Notes: generated from the sequence alone by a model not told the origin. Positions 52,259 to 61,830 are shown, counted from the stretch's first letter. The stretch: 64,000 bases of DNA from SSC4 sp964443225 (GCA_964443225.1 CAYUCC010000007.1:1-64000); one strand, 5' to 3'. Numbers and translations are program-made.

Positions 52259-53279
52259 GGTTGGCCGGTCCTTTCGGCTGGTTTGGCTTTATCAGCCGTG
52301 GAGTGTCGGCCCGCGCCTGCACGCTGGGCGGCGGCTCGGGCAGCTCCGTACGCGGCGCCCGCTTGAACAGGGAGCGTACGATCATTTCCACGGCGGTGTC
52401 GGCCGTGACGGTGCCTGAACGCACTTCGTCGCGCATCTGGCTGGCCATGGTCAGGCTTTGTCCCTGGACCAGGCTCTGGACTTGTTCAGGATTCTCCGAC
52501 AGGTGATCGAGGATTCGCTGCGTTTGCGCCTGGACGAACGGATCGAGTTCCTCTGGATGATCCTGCAGATACGTCAGGTAATTGCCGGCCACCTGCTGGA
52601 CCAACGCGTTTACTTCGTCCGGATTGGACTCGAGATAGGCCAGGTACTCCCCAGCCTGGCTGCGGATCAACGCCTGCACCTGGTCAGGACTGCCCAGGAG
52701 ATAGTCGAGGAAGAGTGACACCTGCGTGCGTACCAGGTCCTGGACCAGTTCGGGATTTTCCTGCAGATAAGCAAGATAGTCACCCGCCTGGCTGCGGATC
52801 AGGGCCTGCACCTGGTCCGGCTCGCTGAGCAGGAATGTCAGGTACTGGCCGGCCTGCTGCCGAATCAGGGCTTGCACCGCTGGATGATCGTTCAGTTCTG
52901 GCAGGATTTCTTCGACGGCGTGACGGATCAGGGTCCGCACAGCCGCATTACCATCCAGGTAGGTGATGATCTCGTCGAGGGGGATGTCGACCACGGTGAG
53001 GGCAAATCGCCACACCCGTCCCTCTTCCTGGCGACCGACTTTGACCATTTCTTCGAGTCGTTCCTGCTGGCGGATCGCCACGGCGTCGAATGTCGTGCGC
53101 AGCGGTTTGAATAAATCGCTGTCGGTTACCGGTTTGACCACCGAGAGACCAGCTTTGCCCATCGCGCCGGCAGCACGCGCCAGTCGCCAGGTGCTGCGCC
53201 ACGCCAAACCCGCCGCTTCTGACGTCACGCCGATGGCCAGGTAACGCGCTTTGTCGATGACCGTATCTTCTTCAGGCAT
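52251..53279 (-). CDS. Protein built of 22-residue helical repeats
   Basis: 342 residues from ATG 53279 with GAGAGG upstream. No signal peptide or clear membrane segment. Residues about 130-285 contain at least six exact-length tandem repeats of 22 residues, for example VQALIRSQAGDYLAYLQENP plus two more residues, with period Val-Gln-x-Leu ... Tyr-Leu ... Asn-Pro-(E/D). A further diverged repeat stands at each end. Each repeat would form one amphipathic helix ended by Pro. The N-terminal 110 residues contain WRSTWRLARAAGAMGKAGLS and a following basic stretch. I do not recognise the family. Confidence 0.7.
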   Translation of the reverse strand: MPEEDTVIDKARYLAIGVTSEAAGLAWRSTWRLARAAGAMGKAGLSVVKPVTDSDLFKPLRTTFDAVAIRQQERLEEMVKVGRQEEGRVWRFALTVVDIPLDEIITYLDGNAAVRTLIRHAVEEILPELNDHPAVQALIRQQAGQYLTFLLSEPDQVQALIRSQAGDYLAYLQENPELVQDLVRTQVSLFLDYLLGSPDQVQALIRSQAGEYLAYLESNPDEVNALVQQVAGNYLTYLQDHPEELDPFVQAQTQRILDHLSENPEQVQSLVQGQSLTMASQMRDEVRSGTVTADTAVEMIVRSLFKRAPRTELPEPPPSVQARADTPRLIKPNQPKGPANHE

Positions 53280-53427
53280 CTGCCTCTCACTTTCTGTGCC
53301 GGCCCAGCTGTCGCGTGGTCCAGCCAGAACCACAACCGGCGGCACCTGCCAAAAATCTGCCTCTGGCACGATTATACCACACATCCCCCAAATTCCTCAT
53401 CCCCGTCCAACAACCCACGCATCCCGC

Positions 53428-53512
53428 ACCAATCCAAAATCCAATCCAAAATCAAAATCCAATCCAAAATCCAAAATCCAATCCAAAATCCAAAATCCAA
53501 AACCCAAAATCC
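53428..53512. repeat. (CAAAATC)n heptanucleotide repeat tract, inverted copy
   Basis: Repeated CAATCCAAAATC and CAAAATC units on the plus strand, the complement of the tract at 51096-51180. The two tracts flank the two-gene block 51188-53279 in inverted orientation. The tract ends next to the -35 box at 53513. Confidence 0.85.
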
Positions 53513-53541
53513 TTGAACCCTACCCCACTTTGCCGTATAAT
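53513..53541 (+). promoter_or_regulatory. Promoter of the AmrS-like gene
   Basis: TTGAAC (53513-53518), a 17-base spacer and TATAAT (53536-53541), 27 bases upstream of the ATG. The -35 box touches the heptanucleotide tract, so repeat-length changes could alter upstream contacts. Confidence 0.8.
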
Positions 53542-53568
53542 AGACCCTGTGATTCCCAGGAGGCTCAC

Positions 53569-54591
53569 ATGCGCCACGAAGCCACGTTGTACCGTCACTT
53601 GAAGAAATCGACCGTGCAGTGCACGGCGTGCGAGCATTTTTGTGCCATCGAGCCCGGCGGCATGGGGAAATGCGGTGTGCGCCGTAACTACGATGGTGCG
53701 CTGTACCTGGTGGTTTACGGCGAAGCCGCTGCGCTGCACGTCGATCCGGTGGAGAAGAAGCCGCTCTTTCACTTTCTGCCCACCCAGCCGATTCTCTCGC
53801 TGGGCACGGTTGGCTGCAACTTCCAGTGCGAATTCTGTCAGAACTGGCACATCAGCCAGGCCGGTCACCTGGCCGATCCCGATCGTCCCAGCGGTCAGGA
53901 AATTCTGCCGGCTGACCTGGTGGCCACCTGCCGGCGGCGCGCCATTCCGATGCTGGCCTACACCTACAACGAACCGACGGTCTTCTTCGAGTACGCCTAC
54001 GACACGGCGCGCCTGGCCCATGCGCACGGCATCCGCAACGTCTTCGTCAGCAGCGGCTTCGAGTCGCTGGCCGCGCTGGAGAAAATCGAACCCTACCTGG
54101 ATGCGATCAACGTCGATCTCAAGTCGTTTCGCGACTCGTTTTATCGCCAGGTGTGCGGCACACGTCTGCAGCCGGTGCTGCGCAACATCGAGCACATCGT
54201 GCGCTGTGCGCGGACGTGGATCGAAATCACAACCCTGTTGATCCCAGGGCTCAACGACTCCGATGCCGAGCTGCGTGAGATGACGGCCTGGTTAGCCGAT
54301 GTGTCAGTGGACATGCCGTGGCACCTGTCGGCCTTTCACCCCGATTTCCGGATGACCGACCGGCCGCCAACACCGCACCACACCCTGGCGCGGGCCTGGG
54401 AGATTGGCCGCGAAGCGGGCCTGCGTTACGTCTACGTCGGCAACGCGCATGACCCGCGGCGCGAGGCGACCGACTGCCCGGCCTGCGGCACGCGCCTGAT
54501 CAGCCGTGACTGGTATCGGGTGCAGCTGCATTGGGACGTGCCCGGCGTGTGCCCGCGCTGTGGTACAGCCATTCCCGGGGTGTGGGAATGA
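53569..54591 (+). CDS. amrS: Radical SAM protein of the AmmeMemoRadiSam (AmrS) type
   Basis: 340 residues; AGGAGG upstream of ATG 53569. An N-terminal Cys cluster (CTACEHFCAIEPGGMGKCGVR) precedes the radical SAM motif CNFQCEFCQNW (CxxxCxxC). Further PflA-like blocks are AYTYNEPTVFFEYAYD, NVFVSSGFES, AINVDLKSFRDSFYRQVCG and WHLSAFHPDFRM. The C-terminus has a rubredoxin-like zinc knuckle (CPACG ... CPRCG). The family often occurs with AMMECR1 and Memo proteins, but neither is adjacent here. A role as a glycyl-radical-enzyme activase is possible; the substrate is unknown. Confidence 0.88.
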   Translation: MRHEATLYRHLKKSTVQCTACEHFCAIEPGGMGKCGVRRNYDGALYLVVYGEAAALHVDPVEKKPLFHFLPTQPILSLGTVGCNFQCEFCQNWHISQAGHLADPDRPSGQEILPADLVATCRRRAIPMLAYTYNEPTVFFEYAYDTARLAHAHGIRNVFVSSGFESLAALEKIEPYLDAINVDLKSFRDSFYRQVCGTRLQPVLRNIEHIVRCARTWIEITTLLIPGLNDSDAELREMTAWLADVSVDMPWHLSAFHPDFRMTDRPPTPHHTLARAWEIGREAGLRYVYVGNAHDPRREATDCPACGTRLISRDWYRVQLHWDVPGVCPRCGTAIPGVWE

Positions 54592-54592
54592 A

Positions 54593-54618
54593 ACGTGCCG
54601 GACTCTCGTCCGGCACGT
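54593..54618. terminator. Hairpin between convergent genes
   Basis: A perfect 11-bp stem (54593-54603 with 54608-54618) and 4-base loop begin two bases after the AmrS stop. There is no T run, so its strength as a terminator is uncertain. Confidence 0.6.
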
Positions 54619-54679
54619 GATACGCATGCGCTCCCCGAATCAGCCGAACCACAGCGCGGCTGATTCGAACAAACACGGC

Positions 54680-56278
54680 TTACTTGACGGCGAAATTGAC
54701 CAGCATGGCCCCACTGGCGTCGCGAATTGTCAGTACGTTGTTGGTGATGTCGTACGTCGCTGCCTGGGACAGAGCTACCAGGAAGGCCTGCTCCTGATCC
54801 ATGATGCCCTCTGGTTCCGCACACATCATCATCGTCGACATCGGCAGCTCGATCGTGATCTTGTCGCCATCGACGGTGTAGCCGGCCGAGTACCGGTTGC
54901 AGCCCGCCGTGCCGCCGACCTTGCTGCCGTCGAACGTGGCGGTGATTTCGGTTCCATTGAGTGGTGAAACCACGGCTTCCCGGCCGTTGTTGATGCCCGT
55001 GGCGACCCAGTTGGCCCCCTCCAGACCCGAACCGGTCTGTGCGTCGAAGGTCATCACCACCGTGCCATTGGCGTCGAGCAGCATCATCTGGCCATTGCTG
55101 ATCTCATAACTGGTCGTTGCACCCAGGCCGGCGAAGAACGCCTGCTCCAGTGCCATCACCGGCTCGGGGCACATCTTTTTGGTCGACGCCATCGGCGAGA
55201 ACGTCAGCTGGTTGCCATCGACCTTGTACGAGCCGCTGTAGGTGTTGCAGCCGGCAGAGCCATTGACCTGGCCATCGGCGCTGAACGTCATCGTTACGCG
55301 GCCGCCGGTAAGGGCATCGAGCGACAGGCTGCCGTCACCAAACGTGGCCAACGTCCATGGGTTCGTGGTCAGACCGATTGGCTCGGCGGGGGGAATCGTG
55401 TTACCCACCAGCGCGTCGGCGGCGGCGACGTAATTGACGAGCAGGGCACCGGTGGCATCACGAATCTCCAAACGATCTTCGCGAATCTGGAACGTGGCGG
55501 CCTGGGTCAGCGCCGCCAGGTAGGCCTGTTCCTGTTCCATCAGCCCTTCTGGTTCCGCACACATCATCATGGTGGATGCGGGCATCGTGATGGCGATCTT
55601 ATTTCCATCGATGGTGTATGATGCGGTGTAGGTATTGCAGCCAGCCGAACCACCCAGCTGCCCGTTTTCGAACAGCGCCGTGATTTCCGTGCCGCTCTGG
55701 ACCGAAACGACGGCCTGCCGGCCATTGTTGACGCTCACGGCAACCCAATTGGTGCCTTCCAGGCTCTTACTCTCCAGCGGTGCAAAGTTCAGGACCATCT
55801 GGCCATTGGCATCCATCAGGTCCAGCTGGCCATCCGTGATCTGGAAACTGGCGGTTTTGGCCAGCGCAGCCAGGTAGGCCTGTTCCAGTGTCATCAACGC
55901 CGGATCGCACGCCATCATGGTGGAAATCAGCGGCCCAAACGTCAGCGAGTTGCCATCGACCGTGTAACCCCCGCTGTAGGTGTTGCAGCCGGCAAAACCA
56001 CTGGCGCGACCTTCGGAATTGAACTCGAGGGTGATGTTTTTGCCCTGCAAGGCAGCCAGCGGGACGTCAGGGCCACCAAAGGCCTGCAGCGCCCACGGGG
56101 TGCTGGTGAGTGCCGACGGCTCCGCCGGTGTGAGTTCACCGCCCTCGGGCGTGGGCTCCTCAGGGGACGGCCTGTCGCTCGTGGTCGGGGCGGGGTTGCC
56201 ACCTGCCGGTACGCACGCCGCCAGCAGCAGCGACGAGATTGCCATCAATGCAACGAAAAAAAACAGTTTGGTTCTCAT
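54680..56278 (-). CDS. Lipoprotein with four META (HslJ-like) domains
   Basis: 532 residues from ATG 56278. Lipobox SLLLAAC, then a Pro/Glu/Thr-rich linker and four META domains of about 115 residues each. They alternate in type. Domains 1 and 3 have GCNTYSG(G/S)Y and MxCxPxL/V. Domains 2 and 4 start LEG(T/A)NWVA, with GRxAVVS and STMMMCAEPEG. The A-B-A-B order shows that an ancestral two-domain unit was duplicated. HslJ-type META domains occur in outer-surface proteins linked with stress or antibiotic resistance. The precise function is unknown. It is expected to be anchored outside the membrane. Confidence 0.85.
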   Translation of the reverse strand: MRTKLFFFVALMAISSLLLAACVPAGGNPAPTTSDRPSPEEPTPEGGELTPAEPSALTSTPWALQAFGGPDVPLAALQGKNITLEFNSEGRASGFAGCNTYSGGYTVDGNSLTFGPLISTMMACDPALMTLEQAYLAALAKTASFQITDGQLDLMDANGQMVLNFAPLESKSLEGTNWVAVSVNNGRQAVVSVQSGTEITALFENGQLGGSAGCNTYTASYTIDGNKIAITMPASTMMMCAEPEGLMEQEQAYLAALTQAATFQIREDRLEIRDATGALLVNYVAAADALVGNTIPPAEPIGLTTNPWTLATFGDGSLSLDALTGGRVTMTFSADGQVNGSAGCNTYSGSYKVDGNQLTFSPMASTKKMCPEPVMALEQAFFAGLGATTSYEISNGQMMLLDANGTVVMTFDAQTGSGLEGANWVATGINNGREAVVSPLNGTEITATFDGSKVGGTAGCNRYSAGYTVDGDKITIELPMSTMMMCAEPEGIMDQEQAFLVALSQAATYDITNNVLTIRDASGAMLVNFAVK

Positions 56279-56472
56279 GAAACGATTATTCTCCTTTTCT
56301 TCTTTCACCTACGCGTGAGCGCTACAACAGCGACCCATGCCACCTCTCCGGCACGCCACCCGGCGAGCTGTCTCGATACACGCCGCGCCTTGCGTCCGGC
56401 ACGCGTTGACAACGCCGCGGTGCCTTCAAGACGGATTCTAGACGCCGGCCGGGCACGATAGGTTCCCGGCCC

Positions 56473-56514
56473 CAAAAAAAGGGGGGCCGGACGATCGTGT
56501 CGCCCAGACCCCCC
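56473..56514 (-). terminator. Terminator of the small membrane-protein gene
   Basis: The minus strand folds GGGGGG with CCCCCC around an inner CTGGGCGA/TCGTCCGG stem (two G-U pairs) and is followed by TTTTTTT (56474-56480). Confidence 0.8.
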
Positions 56515-56537
56515 ATCGCACGACGCGATCGAGCACA

Positions 56538-56699
56538 CTACGCGTCGGCGGATGCTGTGGTCAATTCGGGCGCTTCCGTGATTTCCGGCAGCACCACACC
56601 GCGCGCGGCCATCAGTTTGCGCAGCAGCAGAACGGTGACGATCAACGCAACGAACAGACCCACGCCCACACCTAATATCTGGTTACGATTGAGTTCCAT
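56538..56699 (-). CDS. Small single-pass membrane protein
   Basis: 53 residues from ATG 56699 with GGAG upstream; a longer frame to 56819 lacks an RBS and overlaps the repeat tract. MELNRNQILGVGVGLFVALI leads into one membrane segment (about 8-28), followed by LLRKLMAARG and an acidic tail. I do not recognise it. The terminator immediately downstream supports a real transcription unit. Confidence 0.55.
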   Translation of the reverse strand: MELNRNQILGVGVGLFVALIVTVLLLRKLMAARGVVLPEITEAPELTTASADA

Positions 56700-56797
56700 G
56701 TCATTTCTCCTCGCACACTCTGCCAGCAGCCGTCCGGTGGGAAACACAGACCTGACTAGTAATAATAATAACCCACCACCCACCAAATGCCAAATCA

Positions 56798-56838
56798 GCC
56801 GCCCCAATCCAAAATCCAAAACCTAAAATCCAAAATCT
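56798..56838. repeat. (CAAAATC)n heptanucleotide repeat tract
   Basis: Imperfect CCAAAATC-type units that run up to and into the stop codon of the SRPBCC gene at 56837. The same motif is found at 51096, 53428 and 63917. Confidence 0.75.
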
Positions 56839-57289
56839 AAAATGGCAACCGCGCCAATCCTTCCCCACCCCACTGCATCACGACATCGTGATTGTAGGCG
56901 AAAAACGGGCGGGCCAGGGGGGCCAGGGCATTCATCCAGGCTTTGGTGGTGCGCACGTTCCAATCGTAGCGCACGGTCGTGACCTGGCCGTCACTGCTGA
57001 GGTGCCAGACGCCCGTGCCTTCCAACTCGCCACTGGCGCGACCCGCCAGGTATGTGGGGGCTTCGACGTGCGTCACGGTCATGTCGAATACGAGCCGGTA
57101 GGGCAATTTGCTTTTCCAGGTATATCGGCGCACGCCGCCAATACCGTTAACGTCGCCGGGCTGCAGTTCCTCGACGCGTTCCACGCCCTTCCACCATGAT
57201 GGCCAGCGCTCGCTGTGTACGATGGCATCATAGACTTGCTCGATGGGCGCGGCCACGCGCCAGGTGGTGGTGAATGCATAATCGGCCAT
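56837..57289 (-). CDS. SRPBCC-family protein
   Basis: 150 residues; AAAGGAG upstream of ATG 57289. START/SRPBCC signature: YAFTTTWRVAAPIEQVYDAI, SERWPSWWKGV, GDVNGIGGVRRYTW, and the long C-terminal helix WMNALAPLARPFFAYNHDVVM. The fold encloses a hydrophobic pocket for lipid or polyketide-like ligands. No neighbour points to a particular ligand. Its 3' end is embedded in a heptanucleotide tract. Confidence 0.85.
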   Translation of the reverse strand: MADYAFTTTWRVAAPIEQVYDAIVHSERWPSWWKGVERVEELQPGDVNGIGGVRRYTWKSKLPYRLVFDMTVTHVEAPTYLAGRASGELEGTGVWHLSSDGQVTTVRYDWNVRTTKAWMNALAPLARPFFAYNHDVVMQWGGEGLARLPF

Positions 57290-57464
57290 GGTGATTGCTC
57301 CTTTGTGGCTGGTTGTGTACGACAGTGGTTCGATTATGCCACAGGGAGTTGTTCACTTTCCAGACCAGGCGCTGGCCATTTTGTGCTCAGGTGTTTGCGA
57401 AGAAGCAGTGTGGCTCACCCGTCGTGGTGGCGGCACAACCGTCGAGCTTGGTGCAGGGAGGAGA

Positions 57465-58583
57465 TCACGCAATCTGGCTGGCAGCGACGCGGACGTGGGC
57501 TGCCGGTGCGATCCAGCCCTGGGCGGCAGCGTGATTGGCCATCCCCAACGCATCGGCCGCCAGGACGAAGGCCGTGCCGGCCGCTGTCATGGCCTCGGCC
57601 AGGGGGCGCAGGCGCGGATCATTTTCGCCGATGTTGAGCACGTCCCGGATATAGACGGCCCGGATACGCCCGGGATAGCGGCGCACCACGTCGTGGTAGA
57701 TTTCGGGATCGTGCTGACCGCTGTCACCGACGAGGATGAAGGGAAGATCGGTGTAAAAGTCGAGCAGCTGCTGGATGATCGCGGTCTTGTGCGCGGTGTG
57801 AAACGCCGAGGGCTGCTCGATGTCGTCCAGGCCCCAGTCGCGCAGAAAGAGCACCGGGCCGATGGGGATGTCGTGCAGGTGGAAGAAGTCGGACAGCAGG
57901 TCGTACAGGTTCCAGGGGCTGCTGGAGACGTAGAACAGCGGATTGGCGGCGCTGCCCGATGCGCCGGCAAACAACGCCCGGCACAGCTCGGCCATCCCCG
58001 GGAGTGGCAGCCGCGTATGCGCATTACTCAGAAACACGGTGCGCAGCATCGACAGCAGGTGGGTTGCGTCGGACTGCACCACGGTGTCATCGATATCACT
58101 GATGATGCCCAGCGTTGCACTGGCTGGCGGGGTCAGGACCTGGCCGGTGGCGCGCACGGGGATGGGGTGGTTGGCCACCGGGGTCAGCAGTTCGAGATCC
58201 ACGGTTTGCCAGAGCATTGTGCCATCCCAGGGTGCGGCAGGTTCGAGACACACCGTAAAATAGCCCTCGTTGTCGGTCTCGATCTCCTGACTGGCGTCGC
58301 GACAAGTGGCCCGCAGGCGTACGCCGGGCGCTTCATCACTCTCGAAACGACGGAACATGTTGGCAAGATTGGCCCAGAGGGAATCGTCGGCGCTGGATGG
58401 GGTGATGGGTTCATAGGCCTGGACCCGCCCGTGGAGGTGAACCTGCCGGGGTGAGCCGTAACCGCGGTAGGCCATGATGGTCAGCGGGCGCCCGTCGGCG
58501 CCGGGCGGCGCGGCCTTCCAGTTGTCGAAACGCCGGTCGATCCCGCCGACCCGTTCGGCCAGCCAGTGCTGCCAGGTACTCAT
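57465..58583 (-). CDS. App1-like phosphatidate phosphatase (DUF2183)
   Basis: 372 residues from ATG 58583; the frame is open much further upstream but that part matches the overlapping gene's other frame. The N-terminal half is a beta-rich domain with QVHLHGRV and VRLRATCRDASQE. The C-terminal half is HAD-like: GIISDIDDTVVQSDAT (DxDxT nucleophile), FYVSSSPWNLYDLL and FILVGDSGQHDPEIYHDVV. Yeast App1 is a Mg-dependent phosphatidate phosphatase. It overlaps the upstream membrane-protein gene by four bases, so it is probably co-translated and may act on membrane phosphatidate. Confidence 0.88.
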   Translation of the reverse strand: MSTWQHWLAERVGGIDRRFDNWKAAPPGADGRPLTIMAYRGYGSPRQVHLHGRVQAYEPITPSSADDSLWANLANMFRRFESDEAPGVRLRATCRDASQEIETDNEGYFTVCLEPAAPWDGTMLWQTVDLELLTPVANHPIPVRATGQVLTPPASATLGIISDIDDTVVQSDATHLLSMLRTVFLSNAHTRLPLPGMAELCRALFAGASGSAANPLFYVSSSPWNLYDLLSDFFHLHDIPIGPVLFLRDWGLDDIEQPSAFHTAHKTAIIQQLLDFYTDLPFILVGDSGQHDPEIYHDVVRRYPGRIRAVYIRDVLNIGENDPRLRPLAEAMTAAGTAFVLAADALGMANHAAAQGWIAPAAHVRVAASQIA

Positions 58584-59032
58584 GCCGGCGCCTGGTCGGG
58601 ACCGGGCAGCGTGCGCTGCAGCAGGCGGCCAACCGCCAGGCCCCAGCCGGCGATCAGCACCGTCAGGTAGAGTGCCGTCACACCCGGCGAGGCGGCCGAT
58701 TCGCCCACGGTCAGCTCGAACAGGATGAGGGCAACGGCGAGGAACGAGCCCGTCCGCGCACCCACCTGCCAGGCTGGACGCGTCGTGCGTGCGGCATTGC
58801 GCCCGATGAGCGCGCCAAAGAGAACGGCGCCCCCCATGAAGATCGCGACGCCGAGCAGACGTTGGCTCCACGAACTGGACGGTGACGCCAGGACCAGATC
58901 GAAAGGGACGAAGGGCAGGCGCGCAACGAGGGCACCCAGGTAAAGCAGGAGAAGAACGGGGACCGCCAACACCAGACCCAGGGCTCCCCCGCGCTGGGCG
59001 GGTGTCGATCGCATCGGTTCAGTCTGGCTCAT
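58580..59032 (-). CDS. Four-helix membrane protein
   Basis: 150 residues from ATG 59032. Hydrophobic segments near 17-38, 56-78, 93-113 and 120-138. I do not recognise the family. It overlaps the HD gene upstream by 14 bases and the App1-like gene downstream by four bases, so the three form a tight operon. A role as membrane partner of the phosphatase is inferred from this arrangement only. Confidence 0.65.
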   Translation of the reverse strand: MSQTEPMRSTPAQRGGALGLVLAVPVLLLLYLGALVARLPFVPFDLVLASPSSSWSQRLLGVAIFMGGAVLFGALIGRNAARTTRPAWQVGARTGSFLAVALILFELTVGESAASPGVTALYLTVLIAGWGLAVGRLLQRTLPGPDQAPA

Positions 59033-59639
59033 GTGCGCCCTCGCTGCTGGCCACGAGGGCCAGCACCGTTTCCAGGTTGTGCTGTTTGCCGGTCCCGCGC
59101 AGGGCACGGGCCATGGGTGTGAAATAGCGGTGTTCCTGCAAAAATGTCACCTCGTAGCGATACCAGTCGAGATCGGGCATCGCCTGGCCAAAAGCCGCCA
59201 TCTCGGCGCGTAGATCGGCATTACGCGTCAGAAAGTTGCTGCTACCCAAGGCATCCAGGTCGGCATCGGCCATGATCTGTTCCAACAGATTGCCTGGCTG
59301 CTGTGGCACTTTGGTTGCACGGATCAAGGCAGCAATTCGCGCCACCTGATGGGGCGCATAACCAAACTGCGGCAGCGTGGCGGTAGCGATCCGCACGCTG
59401 GCCTCTTCGTGCCCGGCGCGTGTTTCGATGTATCCCAGGTCGTGGTACAGCGCAGCCGTGCGCAGCAGCAGAACGTCTTCTCCGTTCAGGCCGGCCATCG
59501 CGGCCAGACGCTCAGCAGCGGGCAAAACCTCATCCAGGGTATGGTAGGCATTGTGGTACGACAGGTTTGCCGGCAGGTCGAGGCGGAGCCGATCTTGTGC
59601 GTACGCATAGGCACGCTCGTAGTTGGGTTCAGTGGTCAT
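59019..59639 (-). CDS. HD-domain metal-dependent phosphohydrolase
   Basis: 206 residues. HD signature: YHNAYHTLDEVLPAAERL (first His), TAALYHDLGYIE (His-Asp) and IMADADLDALG (last Asp). The fold resembles small adenylyl-cyclase-associated or nucleotide-hydrolysing HD proteins. The substrate is unknown. It is the first gene of the operon with the membrane protein and the App1-like phosphatase, read from a likely promoter at 59697-59726. Confidence 0.85.
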   Translation of the reverse strand: MTTEPNYERAYAYAQDRLRLDLPANLSYHNAYHTLDEVLPAAERLAAMAGLNGEDVLLLRTAALYHDLGYIETRAGHEEASVRIATATLPQFGYAPHQVARIAALIRATKVPQQPGNLLEQIMADADLDALGSSNFLTRNADLRAEMAAFGQAMPDLDWYRYEVTFLQEHRYFTPMARALRGTGKQHNLETVLALVASSEGAHEPD

Positions 59640-59696
59640 GCTCTATTGCCTTGAATCGTCGGTTGCGCAGGGACCGTGCTGCGCCAGGTGGGGCGG

Positions 59697-59726
59697 AGTA
59701 TAACACGGGAACCGTGAAAGGTGAAA
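59697..59726 (-). promoter_or_regulatory. Possible promoter of the HD-App1 operon
   Basis: Minus strand TTTCAC (59721-59726), an 18-base spacer and TATACT (59697-59702), about 58 bases before the ATG at 59639. Confidence 0.5.
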
Positions 59727-59763
59727 CGTGGGAGTGGGGAGCGGTTGAGCGGAGGCGGAGTAC

Positions 59764-59798
59764 AAAAACCTGGCTCGGCCTTCCAGCCGAGCCAGGTT
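59764..59798 (-). terminator. Terminator of the MacB-like ABC operon
   Basis: A perfect 13-bp stem (59767-59779 with 59786-59798), 6-base loop, then TTTTTGTA on the minus strand. Confidence 0.88.
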
Positions 59799-59820
59799 GG
59801 GATTGAGTGGGTGTTGGGTA

Positions 59821-60621
<801 letters not shown>

Positions 60622-60630
60622 GTGATTACC

Positions 60631-61788
60631 TCAAGATCCCAGGCCCAGGGCCGTCAATGGTTCGATACGCAACGCATACCGAATGGAGACCAGGCCCCCC
60701 ACGGGGCCGATCAACAGGAGAGACACCAGTGCCGTCGTGACCGCCGCCGATGTGAAGACGATCGGCACGGTGGGTGGAAAGAGCAGTGACAGCAGCAGCG
60801 TGACCGCCGTGCCAATCGCCACCCCAATCGCAGTCACAGCGGTGATTTGCGTCAGGCTGGCCACACCAATCGCCCGATTCGGGGTTCCAATCGCCTTCAG
60901 CATGCCAATTTGCGGCACCTTTTGCAGCGTCTGAATCTGGAAAAACCCACCAATCACCAGGATACCAATCAGCAGCACAAAAACCCGCTGCGTATTCAAT
61001 GTACTTTGTTGCGCGCTGTAGCCGGGTGTATTGCTGAAAGCGGTGGCGCGATCGACGACCTGAACTTCCTTGACCTCAGCCTCAAGGCGGTCTGCCATTG
61101 CCTCCCAATCGGCAGGGTTCTGCAGGCGAACCGCAGCAACATTCGATACCAGCTCAGCGGTATCCGAACCACCCGCCACCGCCTGCGGCTTGATCTTCTC
61201 GAACGTCAGTGACGGCACAGTCACCGACGGCTGCAGCGAATACTGGCGCCCATCACTGATACCCACCACCATCAGCTCATACAACTCTTCCTCGGCGCCC
61301 TGGATCGATTTGACGACAATCGGCTCACCCACACCCACGTTGGCTCGAATCGCCACGTTACGATCGATGATGGCCTCCATGGCCCGCCGCCGCTCCAGCC
61401 CGCGACCCGTGACGACCGGTGATTCGCCCGGTTTGCCCGGCTCGACACCGATCAGCGAGACGTTCAACGGCTTTTGACCCTCGCCAAACACGAGCGAGGC
61501 CGAGCTGAAGCTGATCGGTCCCACGTCGGCAACACCATCGACGCGACGCAGCGCATTGATCTTCGAGCGCTCGATTTTACTGGTTGGGATCGAGAGGTCG
61601 ACGTTCTCTTTGTATACAAGCAATTCCGCATTCAACTTCTCCAGGTATTCTTTGTTACCCGATCCCAACCCTTCCGCCAGACCAGCAATGAACAGTACCA
61701 ACGTTGTAATCAGCGCAATGACAAGACTAAACAATAAAAACCGGCCACGGTTCCGCCACATTTCTCTGACTGCCAGATACGCACCCAT
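60631..61788 (-). CDS. ABC transporter permease, FtsX/MacB type
   Basis: 385 residues from ATG 61788; the longer frame covers the promoter. One N-terminal membrane helix (about 19-42), a MacB-like periplasmic core domain (about 45-255), then three more helices (about 270-292, 312-342 and 350-372). The final VSIRYALRIEPLTALG is the family cytosolic end. It forms a transmembrane pair with the ATPase downstream. The exported substrate cannot be told; there is no membrane-fusion protein gene nearby, as expected for a monoderm-like system. Confidence 0.88.
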   Translation of the reverse strand: MGAYLAVREMWRNRGRFLLFSLVIALITTLVLFIAGLAEGLGSGNKEYLEKLNAELLVYKENVDLSIPTSKIERSKINALRRVDGVADVGPISFSSASLVFGEGQKPLNVSLIGVEPGKPGESPVVTGRGLERRRAMEAIIDRNVAIRANVGVGEPIVVKSIQGAEEELYELMVVGISDGRQYSLQPSVTVPSLTFEKIKPQAVAGGSDTAELVSNVAAVRLQNPADWEAMADRLEAEVKEVQVVDRATAFSNTPGYSAQQSTLNTQRVFVLLIGILVIGGFFQIQTLQKVPQIGMLKAIGTPNRAIGVASLTQITAVTAIGVAIGTAVTLLLSLLFPPTVPIVFTSAAVTTALVSLLLIGPVGGLVSIRYALRIEPLTALGLGS

Positions 61789-61830
61789 ATCGACTTGCCA
61801 CTTCCTCCGTGTTTTTTCCTTACAGAAGAC

